DNA of 7,881 bases from JAPYTU01 sp036166735 (GTDB lineage Bacteria; Bacteroidota; Bacteroidia; Cytophagales; MED-G16). Made by a program: the position numbers and the translations under genes. Below, piece after piece: positions 1 through 6,815 of this stretch (position 1 is its first letter; each line of letters starts with the position of its first letter). The stretch covers positions 1 through 7,881 of the forward strand of contig JAYZHG010000021.1 of the NCBI GenBank assembly GCA_036166735.1. The letters run 5' to 3'. The notes below the pieces were generated by a model. That model was not told where the DNA came from. It ran no database searches and saw nothing but the letters and a program-made list of their open reading frames with translations.

Positions 1-1
1 A

Positions 2-1420
2 AGATTTGAATTAGCAAAAAAAACTTATGATAAACCAATAATAATAACAACTCAAAAAGAAGCTATAATTAAAGAAACCAAACCAGAAAGAAATAAAACA
101 AAAACATGGAAGTTTAATTCAACGATGGTGCGAGATGTGGCGTTTGCCGCATCAAGAAAATATATATGGGATGCTATGGCTGTTGATCTTGGTAATTTTC
201 AACCCTTAGCAATGTCTTTCTACTCAAAAGAAGGAAATCCTCTATGGGAACAAGAATCTACTATTGCTGTAGCAAACACATTAAAAACTTATTCTAAACA
301 CACCATAAACTATCCTTATCCTGTAGCTATTTCTGTTCACGCAGCCTCTATTGGTATGGAGTACCCTATGATATGTTTTAATTTTGGAAGACCAAATAAA
401 GATGGTGTATATAGTGAAGCTATTAAATGGAGAATGATTGGGGTAATAATCCATGAGGTTGGTCATAATTTTTTTCCTATGATAATTAATTCTGACGAAA
501 GACAGTGGACTTGGATGGATGAAGGATTAAATACTTTTGTACAATCATTAACTCAAAAAGAATATTATAGTCATGGTCCATTAAGAAGAGGAACCGCAGC
601 GAGTATGGTGAATTATATGAGAGGAGACAAAGAAGGTATTCGCCCAATTATGACAAACTCTGAACAAATTTTACAGTTTGGAAACAACGCATATGGAAAA
701 CCTGCCGCTGCATTAAGTATTTTAAGAGAAACAATTATGGGGCCTGAACTTTTTGATTATGCCTTCAAAGAATATGCAAGAAGATGGGCTTTTAAACACC
801 CTGATCCTGCTGATTTTTTTAGAACAATGGAAGACGCTTCCGCAATTGATTTAGATTGGTTTTGGAAAGGTTGGTTTTATACAACAGACAATGTTGACGT
901 GTCAATAGAAAACGTTCGATGGTATAAAATGAAAACACCAAACAAAAATTTTGATAATAAAGTTGATTTTGACGACAAAAAAATTTTAATCGAAAAAAGA
1001 CGACCTGCAGAAGACAAAATTCCTTATGTTCTTCCTGATAAACCAGAATATTTTGAATTCAGAGAAAGACAAGAAGGTTCTTTTAGAAACAGAGAGTTTA
1101 GAAATCAAATAAATGATGAAAAAGTAAAAATTTTAAATGCAGAAAAAAACTTTTATGAAATTAAATTTCAAAATATTGGGGGACTAATAACGCCTTTAAT
1201 TATTGAATGGACATATGAAGATGGGAGTAAAGAAATTGAAAAAATTCCTGCCGAAATATGGAGGGCTAATGAAAACGAGGTAACAAAGGTGTTTGTAAAA
1301 AACAAAAAAGTAAATAACATTAGATTAGATCCGTTTTTAGAAACTGCAGACACAGACGTTTCTGACAACAATTTCCCAAGATTAATTCTTAAAAGTAAAT
1401 TTGATAAATTTAAAAACTAA
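2..1420 (+). CDS. M1 family zinc metallopeptidase (aminopeptidase-like), 5' end missing
   Basis: This gluzincin peptidase probably removes N-terminal residues from peptides. The frame is open from nt 2, so the gene enters from the left; the ATG at 125 is internal, because conserved family sequence precedes it (a WKFNSTMVRDVAF-like block). Of the 472 residues seen (numbered from nt 2), the zinc site is HEVGH at 151-155 (His151 and His155 ligands, Glu152 general base) with the third ligand Glu174 exactly 18 residues on, in WMDEGLN. Tyr231 in AYGKP is the likely transition-state tyrosine. The usual GxMEN substrate-binding motif appears as IGMEY, keeping Glu120. The catalytic domain ends near FWKGWFY (about residue 289); a basic linker and a beta-rich C-terminal domain follow. 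Related proteins are, from memory, about 600-850 residues, so the N-terminal beta domain and any signal peptide lie outside the window. No T9SS-type sorting domain is evident. The stop overlaps the convergent neighbour by 4 bp. Confidence 0.95.
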   Translation, partial: RFELAKKTYDKPIIITTQKEAIIKETKPERNKTKTWKFNSTMVRDVAFAASRKYIWDAMAVDLGNFQPLAMSFYSKEGNPLWEQESTIAVANTLKTYSKHTINYPYPVAISVHAASIGMEYPMICFNFGRPNKDGVYSEAIKWRMIGVIIHEVGHNFFPMIINSDERQWTWMDEGLNTFVQSLTQKEYYSHGPLRRGTAASMVNYMRGDKEGIRPIMTNSEQILQFGNNAYGKPAAALSILRETIMGPELFDYAFKEYARRWAFKHPDPADFFRTMEDASAIDLDWFWKGWFYTTDNVDVSIENVRWYKMKTPNKNFDNKVDFDDKKILIEKRRPAEDKIPYVLPDKPEYFEFRERQEGSFRNREFRNQINDEKVKILNAEKNFYEIKFQNIGGLITPLIIEWTYEDGSKEIEKIPAEIWRANENEVTKVFVKNKKVNNIRLDPFLETADTDVSDNNFPRLILKSKFDKFKN

Positions 1421-2358
1421 AAAGGCAAATTTGAAAGATCAACGTTACCCCCTGTTAATATTAAACCTATTGATTTGTTTTGATATTTAGATTGGTTTTT
1501 TAAAACAACAGCCAATGGAAGTGAACAAGATGGTTCACATATAATTTTTAATCTCTCCCAAATTAATTTCATAGCATCTATTATCTCTTTTTCTGTTACC
1601 GTCACAACCTCATGGGCTCCGTTAATAATTATTTTAAAAGTCTTGTCACCAAGTGAGGTTTTTAACCCATCAGCTATTGTGTTGGGGTTCTTAACGGGAA
1701 TTAATTTTTTTAATTTAAAAGACTCAAAAGCATCACTTGCGTTTAATGGTTCTGCCAAAACAACTTTGGTTAAAGGAGAAAAGGCTTGTGTTGCCAAAAT
1801 AGTTCCTGAAGCCAGCCCACCACCACCAACAGGGGCTATTATATAATCTAAAAATTTTTTTGATCCATATATTTCTTTTGCACAAGTTGCTTGTCCATAA
1901 ATAACATTATAATTATTATATGGGTGTATAAAATTTGCTTTTGTTTTCTTTATAATTTCATTACACGTTTCAACTCTTGATTGTTCATTGTTATCACAAA
2001 AAGTTATATTGCCTCCATATTCTCTAACAGCATTTACTTTAATTGTAGAAGCTCCTTTGGGCATTACAATATGTGCTTTGGTTTTTGCTATTTTTGAAGA
2101 TAAAGCAACAGCTTGAGCGTGATTTCCTGATGAATGTGTCACAAACCCCTTTTTTACTTTTTCTTTTGAATAAGAAAAAACAGCATTTAAAGCTCCCCTC
2201 ATTTTAAAAGCTCCAATTTTTTGAAAATTTTCACATTTAAAATAAATATTGGCTCCTGTTATTTTGTTAATATTTTGGGATGATAAAATAGGCGTGTTGT
2301 GTATATGTTTTTTTATTCTCTGGTGAGCTTGTATTATGTTTTGTTTAATATTATTCAT
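1417..2358 (-). CDS. Serine racemase / threonine-serine dehydratase-like PLP enzyme (fold type II)
   Basis: This 313-residue cytoplasmic enzyme should either racemise serine or deaminate serine/threonine to the 2-oxo acid and ammonia. Lys52 in GAFKMRGA is the PLP Schiff-base lysine. SSGNH (76-80) binds the cofactor, and Ser77 aligns with the re-face catalytic Ser84 of human serine racemase. GGGGL (178-182) is the phosphate-binding loop, and LTGGNVDL (301-308) closes the PLP site. Glu203, Ala207 and Asp209 align with the Mg/Ca site of human serine racemase, and the stretch from NTIADG to IWERLK is also very close to it. There is no C-terminal ACT domain, so this is not an isoleucine-regulated biosynthetic IlvA. 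The ATG at 2358 lies 2 bp after the polA stop, suggesting translation from the polA transcript; an AGAGG about 10 nt upstream, inside the last polA codons, is weakly SD-like. The family call is firm; racemase versus dehydratase is open. Confidence 0.92.
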   Translation of the reverse strand: MNNIKQNIIQAHQRIKKHIHNTPILSSQNINKITGANIYFKCENFQKIGAFKMRGALNAVFSYSKEKVKKGFVTHSSGNHAQAVALSSKIAKTKAHIVMPKGASTIKVNAVREYGGNITFCDNNEQSRVETCNEIIKKTKANFIHPYNNYNVIYGQATCAKEIYGSKKFLDYIIAPVGGGGLASGTILATQAFSPLTKVVLAEPLNASDAFESFKLKKLIPVKNPNTIADGLKTSLGDKTFKIIINGAHEVVTVTEKEIIDAMKLIWERLKIICEPSCSLPLAVVLKNQSKYQNKSIGLILTGGNVDLSNLPF

Positions 2359-2360
2359 TT

Positions 2361-5114
2361 TTAATGTGCCTCTAGCCAGGTTTTTCCTACACCAACGTCT
2401 ACTATTAAAGGTACTTTCATTTTAACAACATTTTCCATTATTTTTTTAATATTAGATTGAAAATGTTCTAACTCATTTTCACACACATCAAAAACCAATT
2501 CATCATGAACCTGCATTATCATTTTTGAATTAAATTTATTTTGTTTTATCCATTTTGAGATTTCTATCATTGAAAGCTTTATAATATCTGCCGCACTTCC
2601 TTGAATCGGAGAATTAATTGCATTTCTTTCAGAAAAACTTCTTAAAGTAAAATTTCTAGAATCAATATCTCTTAAATATCTTCTCCTTCCTAATAAAGTT
2701 TCGACATATTTTTTTTCTCTAGCTTTAATTATAGTGTTGTCTATATAATTTTTCACATCAGAAAATTTATTAAAATATGCGTCTATAATTTTTTTCGCTT
2801 CAGCCCTTGAAATTTGTAAATTTTGAGATAAACCAAAAGGAGAAATACCATAAATTATTCCAAAATTAACTTCTTTAGCTTTCCTTCTCATGGCGTCATC
2901 CACAGAGCTCAATGAAACATTAAATACTTTAGATGCTGTTAGTTGATGAATATCTTGTCTTTCTTTAAAGGCTTTAATCATTTCTTTATCTTTACTAAAA
3001 TCAGCCATTATTCTTAGCTCTACCTGCGAATAATCTGCAGCAAGAATAATGTTGCTATTGTTTCTAGGAATAAATGCAGATCTTATTTTTCTTCCTACTT
3101 TTGTTTTTATAGGTATGTTTTGTAGGTTAGGTTTATTAGAACTTAGCCTCCCTGTTGCTGTTACCGCTTGTGCATAATCTGTATGAATTAAATTGTCTTT
3201 ATTAGAAACTATTTCTGGAAGAGCATCCACATATGTGGATTTTAATTTTTTATACTCTCTATATTGTAGCACTAAATCTACGGCTTTATGTTTTTTTGAT
3301 AATTTTTGTAAAACATTTTCACCTGTTGAATACTGTCCTGATTTTGTCTTTTTTGGTTTGTCTTCAATTTTTAATTTTTCAAATAAAACATTACCTAATT
3401 GTTTAGGTGAAGAAATATTAAAAATTTCTCCTGTTATTTTATATATTTTTGTTTCTGTTTGCTTTATTTTTTGAAATAATTCTTTAGACATAATTGTCAA
3501 AAAATCCATATCAATATTTACACCATTGCTTTCCATATCAGCAAGAACAAACAACAAGGGTTGTTCAATGTTTGTCAACAACTTTTCTAATTTTAATTTA
3601 ATAATTTCTTTTTCTAAAAGGCTTTTAAGTCTAAAAGTTATATCTGCATCTTCACAAGCATATTTATAGATATCTTTAACAGGAATATCTTTCATGTTTT
3701 TTTGATCTACCCCCTTTTTCCCAATTATATCTTCTATGGATATTGTTTTGTGATTTAAAAAACTTTCTGAAAGAGAATCTAATTTGTGGCTAGTTTCTGG
3801 GCTTATCAAATAATGTGCGAGCATAGTATCAAAAACATTTTGAGATATGTTAATGTTGTATTTTTTCATAATTTGAACATCATATTTTAAATTGTGACCT
3901 ATTAAAAGAACAGATTCGTTTTCTAAAATTGGTTTTAAAAGACTTGTGACGTTTTTTTGTTCTTTTTTATTTAGTGTTGGGATATAAAACGCTTGCTTTT
4001 GTTTGTATGAAATTGATATTCCAACCAATTCTGCTTCTTGAATATTTAAGCTTGTCGTTTCGGTATCAAAACATATCTGCTTTTGTTTTTTTAATTCCTC
4101 AACAAAAACATAAATCTCATGAGGAGAGACCACAGAATAGCTAACTTTTTCAGATTCTATAGTTTCAAGAGTAGTAGAAAAAAAACCCAACTGAGATCCC
4201 TCTGGTTTTTCTTCCTCTTCTTCTGTTATAAGGCCCATATTATAAATTCGATTTTTAATAGTTCTAAACTCTAACTCTTCAAGTAGAGCCAAAAGCTTTT
4301 TTTTATTTGGTTTTGTTAAAGCCAAATCTTCAAATGTTGTGAATACAGGAATATCTATTTTTATTCTTGCTAATGATTTAGATAAAATAGCAGAATCTGA
4401 ATGTTGAGTAATTCGATCACCCAAAACGCCTTTTATTTCTGCTTTGTTTTTAATTATTCCTTCAACAGAATTATATTTAGCCAACAATACCTGCGCTGTT
4501 TTTGGTCCAACCCCTGGTATCCCGGGAATATTGTCTACACTGTCGCCTTGAAGCCCTAAAAAATCAATTACTTGATTTACTTTATTTATTTTAAATTTAT
4601 TTAACACCTCTTTTTCTCCTAAAATAGCCACCCCCCTTCCCATAAATGCCGGCTGATATAAAAAAACATTAGAAGATACTAATTGAGCAAAATCCTTATC
4701 TGGAGTCATCATAAAAATTTGAGTTTCTTTTTCTTTTGAAAGAAAGCTGGCAAATGTTCCAATAATATCATCTGCCTCAAACCCATCTTTTTCTAAAATA
4801 GGAATATTAAAAGATTTTATTATTTTTTTTATATAAGGAATAGCAACCTGAATATCTTCTGGTTGTTTTTGTCTATTCGCTTTATATTCTTTAAACATTT
4901 TAGATCTAAAAGTTGGTGCTTTAGTATCAAAAGCAACACCTATATGAGAAGGGTTTTCTTTCTTTATAACCTCTAGAAGAGTGTTTAAAAAACCATAAAT
5001 AGCACTCGTGTTTATTCCTTTTGAGTTTATGATAGGGTTTTTGCTAAAAGCAAAATGGGCCCTATATATTAAAGCCATAGCATCTAAAAGAAATACTTTA
5101 TTTGATTTTATCAA
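2361..5114 (-). CDS. polA: DNA polymerase I, trifunctional, TTG start
   Basis: This 917-residue polymerase fills gaps, removes RNA primers and serves excision repair. The 5' nuclease domain (about 1-290) has acidic metal ligands Asp11, Asp63, Glu113, Asp115, Asp116, Asp139 and Asp141, plus Asp191/Asp194 at the helix-hairpin-helix GIPGVGPKT. After a Glu-rich linker (about 296-320), the 3'-5' exonuclease looks active: Asp350/Glu352 (Exo I), Asn408/Asp412 (Exo II), Tyr485/Asp489 (Exo III). The polymerase domain has Asp694 in motif A (DYSQVELR), O-helix residues Arg743, Lys747, Phe751 and Tyr755, and His870-Asp871-Glu872 in motif C. Phe at 751 matches E. coli Phe762, predicting dideoxynucleotide discrimination. 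The start is TTG: an in-frame TAA lies 11 codons upstream with no ATG or GTG between, and the first internal ATG (Met13) would delete catalytic Asp11. It is divergent from the amidase across 61 bp and precedes the racemase-like gene by 2 bp. Confidence 0.98.
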   Translation of the reverse strand: MIKSNKVFLLDAMALIYRAHFAFSKNPIINSKGINTSAIYGFLNTLLEVIKKENPSHIGVAFDTKAPTFRSKMFKEYKANRQKQPEDIQVAIPYIKKIIKSFNIPILEKDGFEADDIIGTFASFLSKEKETQIFMMTPDKDFAQLVSSNVFLYQPAFMGRGVAILGEKEVLNKFKINKVNQVIDFLGLQGDSVDNIPGIPGVGPKTAQVLLAKYNSVEGIIKNKAEIKGVLGDRITQHSDSAILSKSLARIKIDIPVFTTFEDLALTKPNKKKLLALLEELEFRTIKNRIYNMGLITEEEEEKPEGSQLGFFSTTLETIESEKVSYSVVSPHEIYVFVEELKKQKQICFDTETTSLNIQEAELVGISISYKQKQAFYIPTLNKKEQKNVTSLLKPILENESVLLIGHNLKYDVQIMKKYNINISQNVFDTMLAHYLISPETSHKLDSLSESFLNHKTISIEDIIGKKGVDQKNMKDIPVKDIYKYACEDADITFRLKSLLEKEIIKLKLEKLLTNIEQPLLFVLADMESNGVNIDMDFLTIMSKELFQKIKQTETKIYKITGEIFNISSPKQLGNVLFEKLKIEDKPKKTKSGQYSTGENVLQKLSKKHKAVDLVLQYREYKKLKSTYVDALPEIVSNKDNLIHTDYAQAVTATGRLSSNKPNLQNIPIKTKVGRKIRSAFIPRNNSNIILAADYSQVELRIMADFSKDKEMIKAFKERQDIHQLTASKVFNVSLSSVDDAMRRKAKEVNFGIIYGISPFGLSQNLQISRAEAKKIIDAYFNKFSDVKNYIDNTIIKAREKKYVETLLGRRRYLRDIDSRNFTLRSFSERNAINSPIQGSAADIIKLSMIEISKWIKQNKFNSKMIMQVHDELVFDVCENELEHFQSNIKKIMENVVKMKVPLIVDVGVGKTWLEAH
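4179..4193 (-). other. Candidate sliding-clamp-binding peptide QLGFF in PolA
   Basis: Residues 308-312 of PolA read Q-L-G-F-F, preceded by EEEEKPEGS. The peptide sits in the apparently disordered acidic linker between the 5' nuclease and the proofreading domain. It resembles the bacterial beta-clamp-binding pentapeptide, whose consensus is QL(S/D)LF, with Gln, Leu and the final Phe kept and Phe replacing the second Leu. Position in a flexible tether is where such motifs usually work. The function is inferred from the motif alone. Confidence 0.4.
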
Positions 5115-5175
5115 GTTGTTTTTTTTAAAATATACAAGAAAAAATTAATCTGTATATTAGGCTTAAAATACAAAA
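5115..5175. promoter_or_regulatory. Divergent promoter region between polA and the amidase gene
   Basis: This 61-bp gap is the only place for promoters of both divergent units unless they lie inside the flanking genes. Leftward, a TTG at 5173-5171 followed after 23 bp by TAATTTTT (5147-5140) loosely matches the Bacteroidota housekeeping pattern (TTG, about 19-23 bp, TAnnTTTG), lacking only the final G. Rightward, TATATTAG at 5153-5160 matches TAnnTTTG partly but has no TTG at the right distance. Neither start has a Shine-Dalgarno sequence; both are preceded by A-rich sequence, as is usual in this phylum. That the region is regulatory is near certain from gene orientation; the individual boxes are weak. 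Confidence 0.6.
5129..5158. repeat. Inverted repeat AATATACA-N14-TGTATATT in the divergent gap
   Basis: Perfect 8-bp arms lie at 5129-5136 and 5151-5158, separated by 14 bp, so the arm centres are 22 bp apart, roughly two helical turns. The repeat spans the centre of the shared promoter gap and encloses the candidate leftward -7 box. That geometry would suit an operator for a dimeric regulator. All but one base pair in each arm is A:T, so chance occurrence in such AT-rich DNA is a real possibility. Confidence 0.4.
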
Positions 5176-6801
5176 ATGATTTTAAAAAAATCAATTTCTT
5201 GGATAGTATTATTGTTAATTTCCTCTTTTATTAGTGTTGGTTATTATAATCAATTGTCAACTTCAGATGTAACCGCTGCTCTTAAACTTTTTAATATAGA
5301 GTTTTCGAAAAAAAACACAAAAACTTTATTGCCATATATTAAAAAAAATCAAAAAGGATACACCAACATGAGAACCTTTGTTCTTAACAAAAACACCCAA
5401 CCCGCTATTTCTTTTAATTTACCAACAAAAAACACACACTATATAAATCTACAATTTGAAGAAGACAGCTCTTCCATAATTAAAGACGAAAAAGATATTG
5501 CTTTTTTACCAATAAGTAAATTGGCTTATTTGATAAAAAACAATTTAATTTCTTCAGAAGAATTAACAAAAATTTATCTTAAAAGAATTAAAAAATACAA
5601 CAAAGATTTAAATGTAATTGTTACCCTTACTGAAAACTTGGCCATTAAACAAGCTAAAAAAGCTGATTTAGAATTAAATAAAGGTTTTTATAGGGGTTTG
5701 TTACATGGAATTCCATATGGAATTAAAGATTTGGCTTCATTTCCTGGGTACCCGACAACCTGGGGTGCTGAACCATATAAAAATCAACTTATTAATGAAA
5801 AAGCAGAGGTTATACAAATTCTTGAAGAAAGCGGTGCAGTTATGCTTGGAAAATTGTCTTCGGGTGCGTTAGCTAGAGGTGATGTTTGGTTTGGAGGTAA
5901 AACAAAAAATCCATGGGATTTAAATCAAGGCTCTAGTGGATCTTCTGCTGGTTCTGCCTCAGCAACTGCCGCTGGACTTGTTGGGTTTTCTATTGGTACA
6001 GAAACACTTGGGTCTATTATTTCTCCGTCAACTAGGTGTGGTGTAAGTGGATTAAGACCAACATATGGTGGTGTTAGCACAAATGGTTTTATGACTTTGT
6101 CTTGGAGTATGGATAAAATTGGCCCCATTGCTAGAACGGCGAAGGGTTGTGCAATTGTTTTTAATGAAATACAAAAAAAAGAAGGATTAAATAAAATCAA
6201 CAAACCCTTTAATAAAAACACAAATAATTTAAAGGTTGCTTTTCTTGAGGATCTTTTCTTAAACGACACTTCAAGATATGCTAAAAACAACACAAAAACA
6301 TTAGCTTTGATAAAAAAGAAAACACCGGTTTTATACCCAACATCACTTCCAAAAAATTTTCCTTTTGATGTTTTTGATATCATATTAAGAGCCGAGGCAG
6401 GTGCTTTTTTTGATGAATTTTTATTAAAGAAAAAAGATGAAACTATGGTGGAGCAAAATGAAAAATCGAGAGCAAACTCATTAAGACAATCAAGACTTAT
6501 TCCTGCTGTTGAATATATTCAAGCTAACAGGTTTAGAACAAAGCTTATTGAAGCAACAAACAAAATATTTAACAATTACGACATAATAATTTCTCCGAGT
6601 TTTGGAAAAAATCAACTATTAATTACAAATTTAACTGGCCACCCAGCTATTTCTATTCCAAATGGGTTAGATGAAAACAATAAACCAACAAGCATTACTT
6701 TTATTGCAAATTACCACCAAGAAGATGTTTTGCTTTCGTTTGTTAATTTAATTCAAAAAGAAACAAACCACCACCTAAACAAACCACCATTGTTTTATTA
6801 A
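5176..6801 (+). CDS. Exported amidase-signature family hydrolase
   Basis: This 541-residue protein should hydrolyse a C-N amide bond; the substrate is not predictable. It has the Ser-cisSer-Lys triad of amidase-signature enzymes: Lys184 in GIPYGIKDL, cis-Ser256 in GSSGSSAGSA, and nucleophile Ser280 in GTETLGSIISPS, with the usual 24-residue spacing between the two serines. The C-terminal LTGHPAISIPNG (486-497) is also typical. Residues 1-24 form an export signal (Lys4, Lys5, then a hydrophobic core about 8-22) without a lipobox Cys, so the protein is probably periplasmic or membrane-anchored; no clear signal-peptidase site is visible. About 80 residues of N-terminal extension precede the amidase fold, which starts near residue 108. 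Export, this extension and GTETLGS in place of GSDTGGS separate it from GatA. ATG 5176 gives the intact signal and follows an A-rich leader. The next gene begins 14 bp downstream. Confidence 0.94.
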   Translation: MILKKSISWIVLLLISSFISVGYYNQLSTSDVTAALKLFNIEFSKKNTKTLLPYIKKNQKGYTNMRTFVLNKNTQPAISFNLPTKNTHYINLQFEEDSSSIIKDEKDIAFLPISKLAYLIKNNLISSEELTKIYLKRIKKYNKDLNVIVTLTENLAIKQAKKADLELNKGFYRGLLHGIPYGIKDLASFPGYPTTWGAEPYKNQLINEKAEVIQILEESGAVMLGKLSSGALARGDVWFGGKTKNPWDLNQGSSGSSAGSASATAAGLVGFSIGTETLGSIISPSTRCGVSGLRPTYGGVSTNGFMTLSWSMDKIGPIARTAKGCAIVFNEIQKKEGLNKINKPFNKNTNNLKVAFLEDLFLNDTSRYAKNNTKTLALIKKKTPVLYPTSLPKNFPFDVFDIILRAEAGAFFDEFLLKKKDETMVEQNEKSRANSLRQSRLIPAVEYIQANRFRTKLIEATNKIFNNYDIIISPSFGKNQLLITNLTGHPAISIPNGLDENNKPTSITFIANYHQEDVLLSFVNLIQKETNHHLNKPPLFY

Positions 6802-6815
6802 ATTCACGTTGAGCT

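Noticed and set aside
125..127. ATG as start of the M1 peptidase
   Set aside because: The frame is open to the window edge, conserved family sequence lies upstream, and the N-terminal M1 domain would be missing.
1397..1411. AAATTT-GAT-AAATTT hairpin as a terminator
   Set aside because: The six-pair stem is all A/T, lies inside coding sequence and has no following T-run; it is weaker than any normal intrinsic terminator.
1643..1846. Open frame of 67 codons on the plus strand
   Set aside because: It is antisense to the racemase-like gene, covering its cation site and glycine loop; the Pro/Gly-rich translation reflects that conserved sequence.
1417..2358. Biosynthetic threonine deaminase IlvA
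   Set aside because: At 313 residues it lacks the regulatory ACT domain, and its residues follow serine racemase more closely; no ilv genes are adjacent.
3193..3474. Open frame of 93 codons on the plus strand
   Set aside because: It is antisense to the well-conserved polymerase domain of polA and has no recognisable domain or upstream signals.
5925..6383. Open frame of 152 codons on the minus strand
   Set aside because: It lies wholly antisense to the catalytic core of the amidase, whose triad is intact, and its translation resembles no family; it is a shadow frame.
5176..6801. GatA subunit of the tRNA amidotransferase
   Set aside because: The export signal, the long N-terminal extension and the GTETLGS motif are unlike GatA, and no gatB or gatC is adjacent.
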